From NCBI GenBank assembly GCA_019695095.1, contig JAIBAQ010000012.1, positions 1 through 64,000 of the forward strand: a stretch of DNA of 64,000 bases. Reading direction: 5' to 3'. The notes under the pieces are model-generated. The model saw only the letters and a list, made by a program, of their open reading frames with translations. It had not been told where the DNA came from and made no database searches. Each line of letters begins with the position of its first letter. The first letter of the stretch is position 1. Positions 24,549 through 33,837 of this stretch are shown piece by piece. The DNA is from Candidatus Hydrogenedentota bacterium. Lineage in GTDB: Bacteria > Hydrogenedentota > Hydrogenedentia > Hydrogenedentales > SLHB01. Made by a program: the position numbers and the translations under genes.

Positions 24549-26000
24549 ATGAACGTACTTTTCATTTCGAGTCTTCAGGTTTACTGCAGCGTTGAGAAAC
24601 CGCTCTACAATCAGAATGCATTAAGCCTTGGCGTTTCCTACATTTCATCCTACCTGAAGCGGGCCGGCCATGAGACACGTATGTTTGTAATGACCCGGGA
24701 TACACCGAGGCGCGACCTCGACCGCGCCATCGATGAGTTTAAACCCGGACTTATCGGGTTCACGGCAATCTTCAGTGAATTTGCGTTCATACGAGAGGTG
24801 GGAATGTACGTCAAGGAGCGTCATCCTGAAATCTACCTGATGGCAGGTGGGCCGCACGTATCTTTGAATCCTGAGATCGCAATTCAGGATGCTTTCGACG
24901 CGATTTGTATCGGCGAGGGAGAAGCCGCTTCACTTGAGCTGGTTAATCAGCTTCAGCAGGGACGGAGTCCCTCTGGAATTCAGAATCTCTGGATAAGGCA
25001 GAATGGCAAGATTGAAAAGAATCAGACACGGCCTTTTGAGCAAGACCTTGACGCGCTGCCATTTCCTGACCGCGACATGTGGCAGGAATGGATTGACGAT
25101 CCCGTTACGGTTCCTTGTATCTTGCTGGGCCGGGGCTGTCCCTATACGTGTACCTATTGCTGCAATCACGCGCTGAGAGCGCTCGCGCCGGGTAACTATG
25201 TCCGTTTTCGTTCTCCTGAGAACGTGCTGGAAGAAGTCAAGGAATTTTCAGCAAGAAATCCCGCGGTGTCACACATCTATTTCGAGGTTGAGACGATTGG
25301 CGCCAAACCCCATTATGCCGAAGCCCTATGTTCGTGCTTGAATGCATACAATCAGGAGCGCAAAGCGCCACTGACATTTTCGGTCAATCTGCGTATCCAT
25401 CCGAAGAAGGATTTTGGCCCATTCTTTGCCACTCTCAAGACGGCACATTTTACGTCGGTCAATATAGGTCTCGAATCGGGAAGTCCTCGTGTCAGAAAAG
25501 AAGTGCTTCGGCGCACGTACTCAAACGACGACGTAAGGAGCGCAGTGCGTGCTGCGAAAGAGAACGGATTAAAGGTTCATCTCTATGTGCTTATCGGATT
25601 GCCGGGAGAGACCCTGGAGGAGTTCCGGGAAACGATTGAATTGACGAGGGAATGTGAGCCAGATTTCTACTATCTCTCCATCTTTACCCCGTATCCGGGG
25701 ACCGTGCTCTGTGACAAATGCAAGGAGATGGATCTTCTGGAAAACGAGCTCGATATGACGCTGGAGCGTCGCAGAGCCGTTCTTGACTTGCCCGGATTTT
25801 CGCGGCGCCAGATTCAGCGTGAGTATCTTTTGTTTGCCTACAGGGTGTACAAAGGGAAATGGCCCATCAATGCCATATTCAGGAAGGTAGTCGGGACGTG
25901 GCTGCGCACCAGTGCCGTCCTGTATCGATGTTACCGCATCCTGATGCGGCGACCTAGAGTTCGCGATTTCATGAGGAGCGTCGGGTGGCAGTGGGGCTGA
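24549..26000 (+). CDS. B12-domain-type radical SAM protein
   Basis: Cytosolic radical SAM enzyme of 483 residues. The N-terminal half (1-140) has a cobalamin-binding-like Rossmann fold (MNVLFISSLQVY, AGGPHVSLNPEIA, ICIGEGE), but the DxHxxG cobalamin ligand motif is not visible. The 4Fe-4S motif CPYTCTYC is at 197-204 (CxxxCxxC), followed by YFEVETIGA and NIGLESGSPRVRKEV, as in the B12-dependent class. The ATG at 24549 with AAAGGA six bases upstream is preferred to a TTG at 24534. Within a glycosyltransferase operon it may methylate or otherwise modify a sugar or lipid carrier; this is inference. It ends six bases before the converging gene. Confidence 0.85.
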   Translation: MNVLFISSLQVYCSVEKPLYNQNALSLGVSYISSYLKRAGHETRMFVMTRDTPRRDLDRAIDEFKPGLIGFTAIFSEFAFIREVGMYVKERHPEIYLMAGGPHVSLNPEIAIQDAFDAICIGEGEAASLELVNQLQQGRSPSGIQNLWIRQNGKIEKNQTRPFEQDLDALPFPDRDMWQEWIDDPVTVPCILLGRGCPYTCTYCCNHALRALAPGNYVRFRSPENVLEEVKEFSARNPAVSHIYFEVETIGAKPHYAEALCSCLNAYNQERKAPLTFSVNLRIHPKKDFGPFFATLKTAHFTSVNIGLESGSPRVRKEVLRRTYSNDDVRSAVRAAKENGLKVHLYVLIGLPGETLEEFRETIELTRECEPDFYYLSIFTPYPGTVLCDKCKEMDLLENELDMTLERRRAVLDLPGFSRRQIQREYLLFAYRVYKGKWPINAIFRKVVGTWLRTSAVLYRCYRILMRRPRVRDFMRSVGWQWG

Positions 26001-26006
26001 GTGCCA

Positions 26007-27281
26007 TCAGGGAGATTCTGGCGACCGGCGCTTTCCTCGCTCAGGCACAGAATCTGCGATTACCGCTTGATAGATGTTAAGCAGCCCATTTGTAACGTTG
26101 TCCCATGAATACCGTTCGACCGTCTCGCGACCTGAGGCGGCAAGGGCAAGTGCCCGTTCCGTTGTCAACGATCCGTAGGCACGAAGGAAGTCCACGATAT
26201 CATCCGCCTCGAAGAGCAGGCCGTTCGTTCCATCCTTCACAAAGTCTGGAATTCCGCCGACACGGCTGGCAATCACGGGACATCCTGCGGCCCACGCCTC
26301 CAGTACGACAATGCCAAACGGTTCATGAACGGAGGGTAAAACAAATACATCAGCCGCATGGTAGGCATCGACGAGCATTGGGTCTTCTGGCGTCAGGCCG
26401 GGGACGACAGTCACGGCGTCTTCCAACCCGTTTTCACGCGCACATCTTGTCAGGTTGTTCCAGTAGTCTTCGTTGTTCACGGAACCCACGAAGGCGATAT
26501 GGATACTGGGATCGCTCCGGCGAAGGTCGGGAAGTGCTTTGACCAGGAAGAGCTGGTTCTTTTGGGGGGCGATCCGCGCCACCGTCAATAGCAGGCGAGC
26601 GGACTCCGGGATGCCGTGCGCCTGCCGAAACCGCTGGCCATCGCCGCGTGCAAAGTACTCTACATCGACGCCATTGGGCAGGTACTCTATGCGCTTACCG
26701 GGGAAGCGCTCTTGGGCTAACCTCTGTTCCTGCCGACCGACGCAGAATAGTGCTGCTGCATCGTCCAGCACACGCCTGGAGCCCACGCACCACCCCAAGA
26801 TCTTACCCCATTCGAAGGCGTTGTCAGCAGGAGCCATCAAGGCGCTCTCTTCCTCCGCTGGCAAGTCATAGATGCCCCCGTGCAAGGTAATGACGTAGGG
26901 GATGCGTCTCCACTTGGACACCGTCCGCACGATGCCCCCAAGTCTCTTGCCAGTATGCAAATGGAAAAGGTCAATATTCGGAATTTGCATGAGCGTGTGC
27001 ATTAGAGAAAAAGAGAAGAGGTTTCCCCCCACCTTGTCGAGCTTCAATCGCGCCTCGCTTCCGAGGTTCCAATACGGGTAGAAGTACCCTAGTCTCTTTA
27101 CGCGTACTCCGCCGATTTCCTCCTCATTTCTGGAACTCAGAACGGCGGGACACACGACTTCGAATTGGTTCCCTGCTGCCTGGATTCGGCGTCCGGTTTC
27201 CAGCACATACGTCTCGATGCCGCCCCAGTCCTCACGAACGAAACGACGCGGCACTGCCACGACATGAATGCCTACGCTCAT
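26007..27281 (-). CDS. GT4-family glycosyltransferase
   Basis: GT-B transferase. The ATG at 27281 (MSVGIHVVAVPRRF) with GAGGG eight bases upstream is taken as start, giving 424 residues; an upstream ATG at 27335 would add a basic 18-residue extension with no ribosome site. The N domain has DWGGIETYVLETGRRIQAAG and DLFHLHTGKRLGG; the C domain has LLLTVARIAPQKNQLFLVKA and the E(x7)E block HEPFGIVVLEAW. It is the last gene of the minus-strand arm and converges tail to tail with the radical SAM gene. Confidence 0.88.
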   Translation of the reverse strand: MSVGIHVVAVPRRFVREDWGGIETYVLETGRRIQAAGNQFEVVCPAVLSSRNEEEIGGVRVKRLGYFYPYWNLGSEARLKLDKVGGNLFSFSLMHTLMQIPNIDLFHLHTGKRLGGIVRTVSKWRRIPYVITLHGGIYDLPAEEESALMAPADNAFEWGKILGWCVGSRRVLDDAAALFCVGRQEQRLAQERFPGKRIEYLPNGVDVEYFARGDGQRFRQAHGIPESARLLLTVARIAPQKNQLFLVKALPDLRRSDPSIHIAFVGSVNNEDYWNNLTRCARENGLEDAVTVVPGLTPEDPMLVDAYHAADVFVLPSVHEPFGIVVLEAWAAGCPVIASRVGGIPDFVKDGTNGLLFEADDIVDFLRAYGSLTTERALALAASGRETVERYSWDNVTNGLLNIYQAVIADSVPERGKRRSPESP

Positions 27282-27383
27282 CTCAATCACCCTCGGGAGC
27301 CACGCTGTGTTTCGGCGACGCGTATCGATCCACATCCCAAACTGTAGCGGTTCGGAAATCTGGTTCGTAACACTTCCTCATCT

Positions 27384-28712
27384 TTACGGGTCTGACAGCG
27401 GCATGCCAAAATCGGGTTTGTCCGCTCGACGCCCCAGTATCCATTCATAGACTTGCAGGACCTGCCGGGCTTTGGCTTCCCATGCAAAACATTCCCTCAC
27501 TCGCCGGCACGCGCTCTCTTGCATGCTGAGTATCCGAGACGGTTCACAGACAATTTGCTCAAGTATATCTCGCAATCTAGTGACTACTTCTGCTCGATTT
27601 CCCATCTTAACGAGAAAACCGGTCTTCGCAGTTACCAATTCGGCGGGGCCTGCGTAGTCGAGGACGATTGGGACAAGTCCAAGTGCCATGGCTTCGATTA
27701 CAACGCCGCCTCCGAAGTCGCGAATGCTGGGAAAGGCAAATACCTGCGACTGTGCCAGGCGGTCATGCAGTTTATCGTGGTCGAGCCATCCCTCCATCTT
27801 TACGCCAAAGTCAATTCCGGCCCGATCGACTAAAGCTCGCAGTCGCGGCATTTCTGGCCCATCGCCGATTATGTCCACCACTATTTTCTTCTCCTTTACA
27901 AGGGGTGCGGCAGCCTCAAGCAACATGTCCACCCCCTTGAGGGGGACCAACCTGCCGACAAACGCCACTCGCAGTGGGCGCTCGATAGGGCCTTGGGAAC
28001 CTGGCTTGAATTGGCCGACATCAATTCCGTTCTCAGGGATGTACACGCACTTGTGCCGGTAGAGTTCGGGTATCTGCTGCCAAGTGAACCGCGCTCCAAC
28101 GATAATTGCGGATGCATGTGTGCGTGTCGCGCGATAGCCAGGTAACAGCTTGTGAAGGGGGCGCAAAAGAGAAATCCACTCTCTCTCTCTCTTGCGAATC
28201 TCATCGAATCCATCGGGCCAGGGAACACCCCCATTAATGGGTCCCAGGATAAAAGGCACGCCCGCCTTGTGGCATCTGGTCGCAAGGATACTCGGAATGG
28301 TTGGACTTAAGGGAAGCAACCGATGCACAAGGTCAAACTCTCCAGCCTGTATGTGAACCCTAAAACGCGCCCAGACTAGATACTCGAAGTAGTAGTAGGA
28401 GAGGGCTGAAAATGCAGTATGCGTCGCCCATCCTTTCGCGGAAAACACCGTCCACTTTTTTCGCGCACCTCCCCTGAAGAACTCACCCACCTTAAACATC
28501 GGCTCCAGCACTCTACTGGAGTCAATCGCCGTGAAGTCACGTCCTTCTACAAGGCCGGCACGCACGATGGCATCCCGCGTCCTTAATTGAGTCACCAAAT
28601 GAACATCGGCCAGTTCGGCCAAGGCCCGGGAGTGCGACCATCCGACCAACGGCACGCTCGGGGCCTCCGGATTCGCAGACTCCGCAATTAGTAGTACTCG
28701 GATTCTTGGCAT
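27384..28712 (-). CDS. GT4-family glycosyltransferase
   Basis: GT-B transferase of 442 residues starting MPRIRVLLIAES, with AAGG seven to eight bases before the ATG. Acceptor-side block GPINGGVPWPDGFDE and donor-side RVAFVGRLVPLKGVDMLLEAA and VVIEAMALG are seen; the first Glu of the usual E(x7)E motif is a Gly-rich loop here (RDFGGGVVIEAM), which is less canonical. Otherwise a normal member. 100 bases separate it from the next gene of the arm, in which nothing else is visible. Confidence 0.86.
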   Translation of the reverse strand: MPRIRVLLIAESANPEAPSVPLVGWSHSRALAELADVHLVTQLRTRDAIVRAGLVEGRDFTAIDSSRVLEPMFKVGEFFRGGARKKWTVFSAKGWATHTAFSALSYYYFEYLVWARFRVHIQAGEFDLVHRLLPLSPTIPSILATRCHKAGVPFILGPINGGVPWPDGFDEIRKREREWISLLRPLHKLLPGYRATRTHASAIIVGARFTWQQIPELYRHKCVYIPENGIDVGQFKPGSQGPIERPLRVAFVGRLVPLKGVDMLLEAAAPLVKEKKIVVDIIGDGPEMPRLRALVDRAGIDFGVKMEGWLDHDKLHDRLAQSQVFAFPSIRDFGGGVVIEAMALGLVPIVLDYAGPAELVTAKTGFLVKMGNRAEVVTRLRDILEQIVCEPSRILSMQESACRRVRECFAWEAKARQVLQVYEWILGRRADKPDFGMPLSDP

Positions 28713-28809
28713 TTCCCGTACCTTGTTGCGCCATTGCCGTGCGTGAAACGTACGCGCGCGCTCTTACCTCAAGTCATTCCTCCATCGAACTCTGCTCCAA
28801 TGGCCCCGC

Positions 28810-29604
28810 TTATAGTCCAACCGATGATCTGCCGAGCAGTCTGTCTGCATAACGCGGCAGAACTGCCGACGTGTCGTATTCCCGCTGAATCAGCACATAA
28901 CCGCGTTCCCGGAGATATCTCCTGGCCTGCCTTCTTTCATGGGAACGAAGATTGCAGTGCTCGTAATTGATAAGCACGGGCTCAATTGCAGAAAAGTCAA
29001 TCAGCTTGATAATTTCGAAGTCATACCCTTCGACATCGATCTGGAGTAGATCTAGTTTTGCTATGTGATGCTTCTTGAGGAGATCCATCAGCGTTATGCA
29101 GTCTACGCTTTCCTGATCAATACGTTCTTCCGGCAAATTCCTGAGTGCATTCTTCTCGGGGCAGAATGTGGCAAGGCCCTCTTGCCAGGGTTCTGTGGCA
29201 TGGCCTTCCTTGACACGGAATAGCGTGGCGGGTCCCGGTGCCTTGGATATGGCCGCGTTTTCGAAAATCAGGCCTTCTGTATGTGCGTAATTCTGTAGGA
29301 GCTGCGCGAACTTACCCTTGAGCGGTTCGACCAGAAGGCCTTTCCATTTGTGGCCAACAATGTGCTGCCGCAGCGGGTCTGCCATGGCGCCGTCGTTGGC
29401 GCCAATCTGGACAAAGAAGAAGTCGGACCGTTCCCCGGGAAAGGAATCGAGAAAAGTCCGGAATGCCTGCTCTCGACGCTCCCACCTTGTTCTGAACAGC
29501 GCCCTTCGCACGTTGAGGAAGAGATTTCGCAAGATTTTCAGAAATGACCACAGCAATGGACACTTCCTGAGGTACCTTCTTAGAGGGACAGAAACGCTAC
29601 TCAT
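28810..29604 (-). CDS. FkbM-family SAM methyltransferase
   Basis: Class I SAM-dependent methyltransferase, 264 residues. VQIGANDG at 65-72 is the SAM-binding loop, LLVEPLKGKF (90-99) the acidic strand-2 loop, and LLQIDVEGYDFEII the FkbM signature. The first 35 residues are hydrophobic and basic and may anchor it at the membrane. Family members methylate sugar hydroxyls in surface polysaccharides and antibiotics, so capping or decorating the polymer is likely. The ATG overlaps the stop of the upstream polymerase gene by four bases, coupling the two. GGGGGAG precedes the ATG. Confidence 0.88.
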   Translation of the reverse strand: MSSVSVPLRRYLRKCPLLWSFLKILRNLFLNVRRALFRTRWERREQAFRTFLDSFPGERSDFFFVQIGANDGAMADPLRQHIVGHKWKGLLVEPLKGKFAQLLQNYAHTEGLIFENAAISKAPGPATLFRVKEGHATEPWQEGLATFCPEKNALRNLPEERIDQESVDCITLMDLLKKHHIAKLDLLQIDVEGYDFEIIKLIDFSAIEPVLINYEHCNLRSHERRQARRYLRERGYVLIQREYDTSAVLPRYADRLLGRSSVGL

Positions 29605-30968
29605 CGGTAGGCTCCCCCGCGCAATTCGTATGCACTAGCAGCAAAAGTCATGCGGTGGGCCGCAACGGCCAATCCAGTCATTATGTTGAAGAGCATGAAT
29701 ATCTGCTGATTCCTAAATGTAATCTCTGTGGTGTTGGCCAGGAATTCAGCCAGAAATCCGAAGAAACACCCGATGCCGATCAGGGTCCAGAGTTCAGAAT
29801 TGCGGACGAAGAAATGACGTCCGGCTATTGACAGCCAACGGAACCAGAGCAACAAGGAGATGAGCAGCCCAGGCCACCCAAGTTCACCGAGCGTCAAACC
29901 GTACAGCGTGTGCCCCTGTGTTGCGCGGCCATCGCCGGGTTCTGCCGTACTGGAATAGGGCCGCGAGGTGTCGTCGCCCGCCCAGTGGCAATACAGGTGG
30001 TAATACCAGCCCCAGTTGTTGAGACCGACCCCGAAGGGATGGTCTTTCGCCATCATCCAACCCACTCGGTAGAAACCCGTGCGTCCCCCTTCCGGTTTGA
30101 ACGCGGCCGCCGTTCTGTCGGCTTGATGCCGCTCTTCCAGGGCGTCCAGGCCACGATAGAAGATTCCACATACGACAGTGGCAAGTATGAGCAAGAGCGC
30201 CGTCTTGCGCGCGTCGACTCGAGCACCGTGACCTGCGATCAGGGCGCCGGCGGAAGTGGCCAGGAAGACAACGGACGGCATACGGGCAATAGTCAGAATT
30301 GTAGCCACCGCTCCCAGGGTCCAGGCAGCAGTACAGAACGCCTTTATCGTGCGGCGCTCGCCTGAGAGCGCGATCGCGAGCAGAAGAGGGGCCGTCAGGC
30401 AGCAATAGTCGCCCAGAATGTTGGAATGTGGAAAGGTCCCATATACCCGGTAAATTGACCATACATAGCGCTGCAGGACCGCAAGGCATCCGTTGTATAT
30501 GAGGACGGCACTCAGCGCGTACAGCAAAATATATGCGTCACGGCGAGACCTGATAAACCATGCTACCGCGATAAACACCAGCATGCCGCGGAGGAGCTTC
30601 ACGATTTCAAACATCCCGAACAGCTTGGGATTGGAAACGGCAACAGTGAAAGAGGCGTAGGCAAAGTAGATGAGCATCGGGGCCAGGCTTGCGGGCCAGA
30701 ATATGCGGCCGCCTTCGCGCCGCAGGGTGACTACCGTGCTCATGAGAAGGATGAGGGCGAACAAGTCGACAATGGAGAATTCGAATCCGCGCGTGGACCC
30801 GGCATACCACCACCGTTCAAGGAAATTGATATCGCATCGGTCTGTAAATGCCGTGAAGAACACCAAGGCAAAGAAGACGCATTCGCGGACACGCCGTGAA
30901 TAGGACGATGCGAGGATGCCCGCAGGCACAAGGAGGACTAATCCGGCCAGGAACACCGCGTATTTCAT
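29601..30968 (-). CDS. O-antigen ligase / Wzy-like polysaccharide polymerase
   Basis: Multi-pass inner-membrane protein of 455 residues with about 11 hydrophobic helices. The large periplasmic loop after the middle (HPFGVGLNNWGWYYHLYCH and QGHTLYGLTLGELGWPG) has the GxGxxN...H pattern of the Wzy_C (O-antigen ligase) family. It should polymerise or ligate lipid-linked repeat units on the periplasmic face. The usual C-terminal block (GELGWPGLL) follows the loop. Coupled to the FkbM gene downstream, in the middle of the minus-strand arm. Confidence 0.85.
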   Translation of the reverse strand: MKYAVFLAGLVLLVPAGILASSYSRRVRECVFFALVFFTAFTDRCDINFLERWWYAGSTRGFEFSIVDLFALILLMSTVVTLRREGGRIFWPASLAPMLIYFAYASFTVAVSNPKLFGMFEIVKLLRGMLVFIAVAWFIRSRRDAYILLYALSAVLIYNGCLAVLQRYVWSIYRVYGTFPHSNILGDYCCLTAPLLLAIALSGERRTIKAFCTAAWTLGAVATILTIARMPSVVFLATSAGALIAGHGARVDARKTALLLILATVVCGIFYRGLDALEERHQADRTAAAFKPEGGRTGFYRVGWMMAKDHPFGVGLNNWGWYYHLYCHWAGDDTSRPYSSTAEPGDGRATQGHTLYGLTLGELGWPGLLISLLLWFRWLSIAGRHFFVRNSELWTLIGIGCFFGFLAEFLANTTEITFRNQQIFMLFNIMTGLAVAAHRMTFAASAYELRGGAYR

Positions 30969-30993
30969 CAGGGCATGGCTCCAGCAGCTTCTC

Positions 30994-32202
30994 CTACCGC
31001 TGCATTAGTACGGAATTGGACAACGTATGAACCTCGGAGGCCCAACGCCCCCAATTAAACGTTTGATCGTACGCGCCTCGTGCGGCCTCGCAGAACTGCG
31101 CGTAGGTACAAGTATCCCGAAAGAGTCCGGCAATGATATCGGCGAACTCATCGGCCGGCGTAGATCGGTCGCGTACAATCCCGTTGACTCCGTCAGTAAC
31201 GATTTCCGGGACGCCACCGACTGCACACGTGACAACCGGGAGTCCATGTGCAAATGCCTCGCAAAAAACAATGGGCGAGCAGTCCCCCCTGGTCGGCAAG
31301 AAGAGAAACGTGGCCTCGTCAAGCAATTGAGACAGGCGTGCCTGGTCCTTTGCCTCGTGCTTATTCAGAAACGGGACGACGCGGATGTAAGGACTCACAC
31401 TTGCAGGGACTATACCGCACACAGTCAGTCGCGCCTTCAATCCGAGCCGATTCAACGTCTCCACTACGGAAATGGCCAGTTCGCCCCCTTTCCGCTCCCA
31501 GTCAACACCCAGGAACAGCAGCTCGCACGTTGATTGCTCACGCCTCCTGTTTTCCAGGACTCTCTCTCGATCGGGAACCTTATCCAGATTGGCTCCAAAG
31601 GCAATTGATCGGACTTTGTCCGGTGAAACTCCATACTGATGAATCGCAGAGTCAGCGGCCCACTTGGACCCAAACACGATAAGGTCGCAATGAGCGTATG
31701 CTTCGCGCTCAAATTTCATAAGCTCTCGAAGATTTCTCGCGGATATCCCTGCATAGCCCGGATATTGAAGTTCAACAAGTTGCGCTTTTGTGCCGTCGGA
31801 AAAATAGATCAACGGTTTTGATGTCTTGATAGCTCCCGGCAAAACCAAGGAGTCAATGCAGAAGGCGATATTCCAGTTGTCTGGAAACGATCGAAGGCGA
31901 TGCTTTAACTGTCGGGCATGATAGGCAGTAGACCTTGGTCTCCAGTAAGGGCTGCGTCCAACGAGAGCAAGCAGTCGATTCTCAAAGCCTATGGTGATAC
32001 CTCGGGGGTAGCCAAGGGAGTCGCAACGATGAACTTCGTCGCACACCGAGGTGAGGGCCTCGAACATCTTGTACGCTATCCCGGACCAGATCAGCCTGTC
32101 CAGAAGACTGAAACGAGCTATGACCAATGCATTCATGGGACGCATATTCGGCAGCCTGAGAGGTCTGCCGTTCCCTTTTGCGGTGCTACTGTCAGTTGAC
32201 AT
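30994..32202 (-). CDS. GT4-family glycosyltransferase
   Basis: GT-B transferase of 402 residues from the ATG at 32202; an ATG at 32145 (MRPMNALVIARF) is an alternative, and neither has a strong ribosome site. Donor-side features: LLFLGVDWERKGGELAISV and the E-motif in GDCSPIVFCEAFAHGLPVV. It lacks the usual E at the first position of E(x7)E (DCSPIVFCE), a common variation. N-terminal acceptor part has YFSDGTKAQL and DLIVFGSKWAADS. Lies between the flippase and the polymerase genes. Confidence 0.85.
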   Translation of the reverse strand: MSTDSSTAKGNGRPLRLPNMRPMNALVIARFSLLDRLIWSGIAYKMFEALTSVCDEVHRCDSLGYPRGITIGFENRLLALVGRSPYWRPRSTAYHARQLKHRLRSFPDNWNIAFCIDSLVLPGAIKTSKPLIYFSDGTKAQLVELQYPGYAGISARNLRELMKFEREAYAHCDLIVFGSKWAADSAIHQYGVSPDKVRSIAFGANLDKVPDRERVLENRRREQSTCELLFLGVDWERKGGELAISVVETLNRLGLKARLTVCGIVPASVSPYIRVVPFLNKHEAKDQARLSQLLDEATFLFLPTRGDCSPIVFCEAFAHGLPVVTCAVGGVPEIVTDGVNGIVRDRSTPADEFADIIAGLFRDTCTYAQFCEAARGAYDQTFNWGRWASEVHTLSNSVLMQR

Positions 32203-32229
32203 ACCCAGTTGGCCAATATTCTGTTACCT

Positions 32230-33837
32230 CTAAAGCGACACTTCCGTATTTCTAGACCATGTGGATTTCCGCGTCTCTGAGCGATAGCGAAGAGCCGAGC
32301 GAATCATGCGGCGCACGTCCGCGCGATCATTGTCTTTCATGAGGACTACCAGGCATAGGATATAGACCGTGGCGCCGGCGATGGCTATCACGATTACGGC
32401 AGTCCATTGTGGGCTGGCGACGCATGCACGGAGACCCAGCATGAGAAGGACCGATGCCAAGAAGGGCACTGTACCGGGAAGAATAGTCTCCGAGAGTACG
32501 CGACGAAGTCGCATATTCAGGAGTCGAATCGCAAGAGGCCACCAGAGGAGAAGGTGACCCAGGTACACGCTGATGACAGAGGCCAACGCGGATCCCTTCG
32601 CTCCGAGGTGGAGAGAAGCAACAAGGTAGATGGTAAGTCCCAGGTTGAATGAGTTCTCGAGCGCGGTTCTCCAGGCAAGGCATCTCAGCTGCGCTCTGGC
32701 GGATGCGATAGGCCACAAAATCGAGTTGCCATAATTCATTGGAAAGCAGGCAAACAGCAGCATTGACACCACACCCGCCTGTCCATACGCATTTCCGACG
32801 TAGAGGGCGAAGATATCGCTACCGAGAATCATGAAAGGTGCTGCAACAAAAAGGGAACTCCACAGGGAGAGACGGCCCATTCGAATGAAGAGCTCCGTGA
32901 GGCGGTCATTCTGATTCATGGCGTGCATTGAGATGACAACCGGCTCGATGGCGCCACTGTAACCTGCATAAAGTGATTTGAACTGCCGGATAGGTAGGGA
33001 TCCAAGGTAGAAGCAGGAAACATCGACTGCAGAAGCAAAACGATTGAGCACGATTGGGTCCGCTGACTGCAAAACGGCGCCAAAAAGCCCATTGACGAAG
33101 TTCCAACCGCCAAAGCCTACCATCTCCTTTGCCAGAGTTCGGTCTCGGTATGCACGTCGCAGGCGGAGGCTTGGAACGAGACGTCTCGATACTGTCTGCG
33201 TAATGGCCAGGTTCAGCATGTCGGCCCCTACAGAAGCTGCGATGACCCAAATAACGCGATCGCCCGCCGTATAGAGTAGAGTGAAAAGCAGCGTGAGGCG
33301 AAAGAGTTCGGTGCCGACACCAATCATGTTTTGCAGCACGAATTTCTGGCGCACATAAAGTCCCATTCCAAAGGGGGACAGCGGAAGGCGAATCGCAGCG
33401 GAAAATATGAGCAGGGCCATCATGACGCGGGCGTCCCAAAGCAGCTCCGGAGAGATGTTGACGAGGTGGTCAATGTACCAGGCAATTGTCCAGCCTGCCC
33501 CGAGAAAGGCGAGTCCCCCGGCGCATAGGATGGGAAACATTGTGGACACAATTCGAGTCACACGTTCATCATCGCTTCTGGCGTAGGCCTCGACTAAGTA
33601 TCGGCCGAGGCCGCCAGTCAGTACGGTGGTGATCAGGGGGGCGAACATCATGATGGAGTAGAGAACGGGCAGGAGACTGTACTCCTCGGGCGTGACGCGC
33701 TTGAGCAGGTACTGTTGCAGCCAAATGAGTACGGTTATGGTCAGCAGTCGCGTAGCAAGCGAACTGGCGGTGTTGATGAGTACGAGCCTCTTGCTGATTG
33801 GCACACGGAGTGTCGCGTCTGGGGAGTTAGGCTTCAT
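32230..33837 (-). CDS. Wzx-type polysaccharide flippase (MATE/MVF superfamily)
   Basis: Integral membrane protein of about 535 residues with some 12 to 14 helices, starting KRLVLINTASSLATRLL. It should move lipid-linked oligosaccharide from the cytosolic to the periplasmic face. Internal helices such as FIVRLVPSLRLRR-type basic loops and the polar LQSADPIVLNRFAS segment fit the family. The start is uncertain: an ATG at 33876, preceded by GAGG nine bases upstream, would overlap the preceding gene by 50 bases; the ATG at 33837 overlaps by 11. One of two flippases in the window. Confidence 0.82.
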   Translation of the reverse strand: MKPNSPDATLRVPISKRLVLINTASSLATRLLTITVLIWLQQYLLKRVTPEEYSLLPVLYSIMMFAPLITTVLTGGLGRYLVEAYARSDDERVTRIVSTMFPILCAGGLAFLGAGWTIAWYIDHLVNISPELLWDARVMMALLIFSAAIRLPLSPFGMGLYVRQKFVLQNMIGVGTELFRLTLLFTLLYTAGDRVIWVIAASVGADMLNLAITQTVSRRLVPSLRLRRAYRDRTLAKEMVGFGGWNFVNGLFGAVLQSADPIVLNRFASAVDVSCFYLGSLPIRQFKSLYAGYSGAIEPVVISMHAMNQNDRLTELFIRMGRLSLWSSLFVAAPFMILGSDIFALYVGNAYGQAGVVSMLLFACFPMNYGNSILWPIASARAQLRCLAWRTALENSFNLGLTIYLVASLHLGAKGSALASVISVYLGHLLLWWPLAIRLLNMRLRRVLSETILPGTVPFLASVLLMLGLRACVASPQWTAVIVIAIAGATVYILCLVVLMKDNDRADVRRMIRSALRYRSETRKSTWSRNTEVSL

